This document shows positions 62,132 through 64,000 of a DNA stretch of 64,000 bases, piece after piece. Numbering within the stretch: the stretch's first letter is position 1; every line of letters starts with the position of its first letter. The notes beneath the pieces are model-generated. The model was not told where the DNA came from. It did not search any database and worked only from the letters and a program-made list of their open reading frames with translations. Both the position numbers and the translations under genes were made by a program. Source of the stretch: Lachnospiraceae bacterium (GTDB taxonomy: Bacteria > Bacillota > Clostridia > Lachnospirales > Lachnospiraceae); NCBI GenBank assembly GCA_022793065.1, contig JAAWCE010000002.1, positions 1 through 64,000 of the forward strand, in the 5' to 3' direction.

Positions 62132-63985
62132 CTATCCATGAGTTCTCTTCTGTTCCTGTCTGTATTTTTCTGCCTGCAATCGGAACATTTCTGCATATTT
62201 TCCATTTTGTTCCATTAAATCCTTGTGGCTGCCACATTCGATAATTCTGCCCTTTTCCAACATATAGATTCTGTCTGCCATTACTGTGCTGGACAGCCTG
62301 TGGGAAATAAATATTACCGCTTTATGTTCTGCAGCTTTCAGCATGGTTTCGTTCAGGTGGTATTCACTGATGGGGTCTAACGCGCTGGAAGGTTCATCCA
62401 AAATAATCACAGGACAATATTTGTAAAAGGTTCGGGCAATGGCTACCTTTTGGGCTTCTCCACCGGAAAGATTCACGCCTTCTTCGTCAAATTCCCGTGT
62501 GAGTTGGGTATGAATTCCCTTTGGAAGGGAATTTAAGCGCTGCTCAAATCCGCTTTCGGTCAGTGCGCGCCGAATAATGGTTTCTTCTTGCTGAAGATCA
62601 CATCCACAGATACCAGTTTCAGATGGTAATGTTCCCATGCGCACATTATCCTCAATGGTGGCGGCAAATATTTTATAATCCTGAAACACAGATGCAAACA
62701 GTTGATGATAACTGTCTTTATCATATTCTCGAATGTCAGTGCCGTTTACTTTGATAGCGCCGCTTTTTACATCATATAAGTGTAATAAAAGCTTAATCAA
62801 GGTAGATTTTCCGGTGCCATTGTAACCTACAATTGCGATCTTTTCCCCCGATTTTACCGACATGCTGATGTTATGAAGAATATCGTTGTCATCACCATAG
62901 GCAAAGGATATGTTCTCAATGGTCAGCTCACGGAAGTCATTGGGCGCAATGGTTTCATGGCCTGTGGTGAGATTGCTTTCAAAAGAAAGGAAAGTTCGTA
63001 TCTTCTCCACATATAGACCATGCTGCTCAAATTTAGGAAACAATTGGGACAGATTGCGCAGAGAGTGTTCCATGGAAGAGGCGGCGTTAAACAGCGCCAT
63101 GGTGCTTCCATAGCTTAAAACCTTTAATACAACAGTTTTATAAACAAGATATCCTAAGTATAGAATAATACTCAAAATTTGATTTGGAAGAAAATCGCCC
63201 AAAAAACCGATGACCATTTGTTTTCGGCCATATTTAGTTACAATAGGGTACACTTGACTGTTCGCTTCGGTGAATTCTTCTTTCAGTCTGTCGGCAAGAG
63301 GATTCAGGCGCAGCTCTTTGGCATAGTCGCTTAGATAGAACACTCGGTTAAAATAACTTCTTTTGCGCTCCACCGGTTTTAACGCCGCATCTCTTGCAAA
63401 CTGCAGTCGGCCGATGCGGGAGTTGGCAAATAAGTTAATGCAAAGACCTGAGAGTACAAATACGATGCCAAGAGCGTCAAAGGCCAGGAAGAAAATGCCA
63501 TTGGTGACAATCCTTGTAAAGTGCGCCAACAGAGAAGCAAAATCGGACAGTATCATGTCCATACGGCTGCCGGCTTCATGAATACTCCACACAAATTCAT
63601 TGTAGTATTTTGGATTGTCATAGCGCTCCAAATCCAGGGAGGCGGCTTTTTCGTATAACTCTGTCTGCAAGTGCATTTTCAGCTTTTCTTTGGCTGCGGG
63701 CGTAAGATAATTTTCCATAAACGCGGCCCATACCAATTTCAGCATAACAAGGAAAAGTATAAACATCAAAAAGCGAAATGCTTCTTCAAACGTGCCCCCT
63801 CGTGAAATCAAATCAAGAAGATACTTCATGGTCACCGTAAACTCAATAAATACTTCGACGGAGCAGTAAATATGATAGAGGCAAAAATGAATGAAAAAAC
63901 CCGGCATTTTTTTAACTACTATTTTCAACATAAACAGAATATTGGCGTAACTTCTGCCCAATGTAATATGTTTTTCTTTTTCCAT
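62132..63985 (-). CDS. ABC exporter with fused membrane and ATPase domains
   Basis: A 617-residue half-transporter. The N-terminal 330 residues have about six helices of an ABC-type exporter membrane domain. The ATPase domain has Walker A GYNGTGKST (about 386-394), signature NLSGGEAQKVAIARTF, Walker B VIILDEPSSALDP and the switch ISHRL. It should act as a homodimer or pair with a partner outside the window, exporting a peptide, lipid or drug. The ATG at 63985 has GGAG just upstream, so the gene is complete. A histidine phosphatase gene follows. Confidence 0.88.
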   Translation of the reverse strand: MEKEKHITLGRSYANILFMLKIVVKKMPGFFIHFCLYHIYCSVEVFIEFTVTMKYLLDLISRGGTFEEAFRFLMFILFLVMLKLVWAAFMENYLTPAAKEKLKMHLQTELYEKAASLDLERYDNPKYYNEFVWSIHEAGSRMDMILSDFASLLAHFTRIVTNGIFFLAFDALGIVFVLSGLCINLFANSRIGRLQFARDAALKPVERKRSYFNRVFYLSDYAKELRLNPLADRLKEEFTEANSQVYPIVTKYGRKQMVIGFLGDFLPNQILSIILYLGYLVYKTVVLKVLSYGSTMALFNAASSMEHSLRNLSQLFPKFEQHGLYVEKIRTFLSFESNLTTGHETIAPNDFRELTIENISFAYGDDNDILHNISMSVKSGEKIAIVGYNGTGKSTLIKLLLHLYDVKSGAIKVNGTDIREYDKDSYHQLFASVFQDYKIFAATIEDNVRMGTLPSETGICGCDLQQEETIIRRALTESGFEQRLNSLPKGIHTQLTREFDEEGVNLSGGEAQKVAIARTFYKYCPVIILDEPSSALDPISEYHLNETMLKAAEHKAVIFISHRLSSTVMADRIYMLEKGRIIECGSHKDLMEQNGKYAEMFRLQAEKYRQEQKRTHG

Positions 63986-64000
63986 GGAACTCCAATCTGC

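Noticed and set aside
62004..62237. 77-codon minus-strand frame between the ABC exporter and the phosphatase
   Set aside because: Overlaps both genes in a different frame; the phosphatase start at 62085 is in another register with family-conserved sequence.

Overview
The window looks like chromosomal DNA of a motile, spore-forming-lineage Clostridia, most likely a Lachnospiraceae gut anaerobe. The pointers are: a Gram-positive flagellar locus with FliW-CsrA and two adjacent flgK genes, a SipL-like SPOCS/LysM protein, the carboxyspermidine/agmatine polyamine route, a class 1B dihydroorotate dehydrogenase pair (pyrK-pyrD), consensus TTGACA/TATAAT promoters and strong AGGAGG ribosome binding sites. 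No rRNA, tRNA, CRISPR array, transposase or phage gene was seen.

Layout. 1-4.5 kb: an A/T-rich type II restriction-modification (R-M) cassette (HARE-HTH protein, beta-class and alpha-class adenine methylases, convergent endonuclease). 4.6-8.4 kb: polyamine genes nspC, aguA, aguB, with a hairpin element between aguA and aguB that is flanked by a 43-bp direct repeat. 8.5-15.9 kb (minus strand): MacB/FtsX-type ABC exporter with its two-component system, a CmpB-family membrane protein and plsC. 16-22.6 kb: lipoprotein, a leader-structured micro-ORF, then a second A/T-rich R-M island (type IIG enzyme plus separate methylase) and an OGG-like DNA glycosylase. 22.6-29.7 kb: ABC-F ATPase behind a long leader, pyrC-pyrK-pyrD, SipL-like protein. 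29.8-35.5 kb (minus strand): an unrecognised protein, an AAA ATPase pseudogene that lost its P-loop, DUF1934, murI, a small membrane-anchored protein, a GntR regulator and ispE. 35.6-37.5 kb: variant thyX, a second hairpin/direct-repeat element, a GH43 glycosidase.

37.6-51.7 kb is a late flagellar locus: flgM, flgN, flgK1, flgK2, flgL, fliW, csrA, then flaG, fliD, fliS, a FliT-like chaperone and two flagellins. Excellent sigma-28 promoters (TAAA-N15-NCCGATAW) precede flgM and each flagellin, with a weaker one before flaG. Both flagellin leaders carry hairpins presenting GGA in the loop, as expected of CsrA targets controlled by the adjacent FliW-CsrA switch. 51.8-56.5 kb: two GT2 glycosyltransferases and a GT11 fucosyltransferase, a plausible flagellin glycosylation set. 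56.5-64 kb: YjbR-like protein, nucleotidyltransferase, truA, uridine-kinase-like protein, another CmpB-family protein, a two-gene ABC transporter, a NADAR gene remnant, a histidine phosphatase and an ABC exporter.

The least explained items are the two GCGCC-bounded repeat elements at 7.3 and 36.4 kb, which share an internal start motif and hairpin design and carry different, locus-specific direct repeats; the long symmetric hairpin between flgM and flgN; the SD-sequestering leader at 16.7 kb; and the HARE-HTH gene heading the first R-M cassette.
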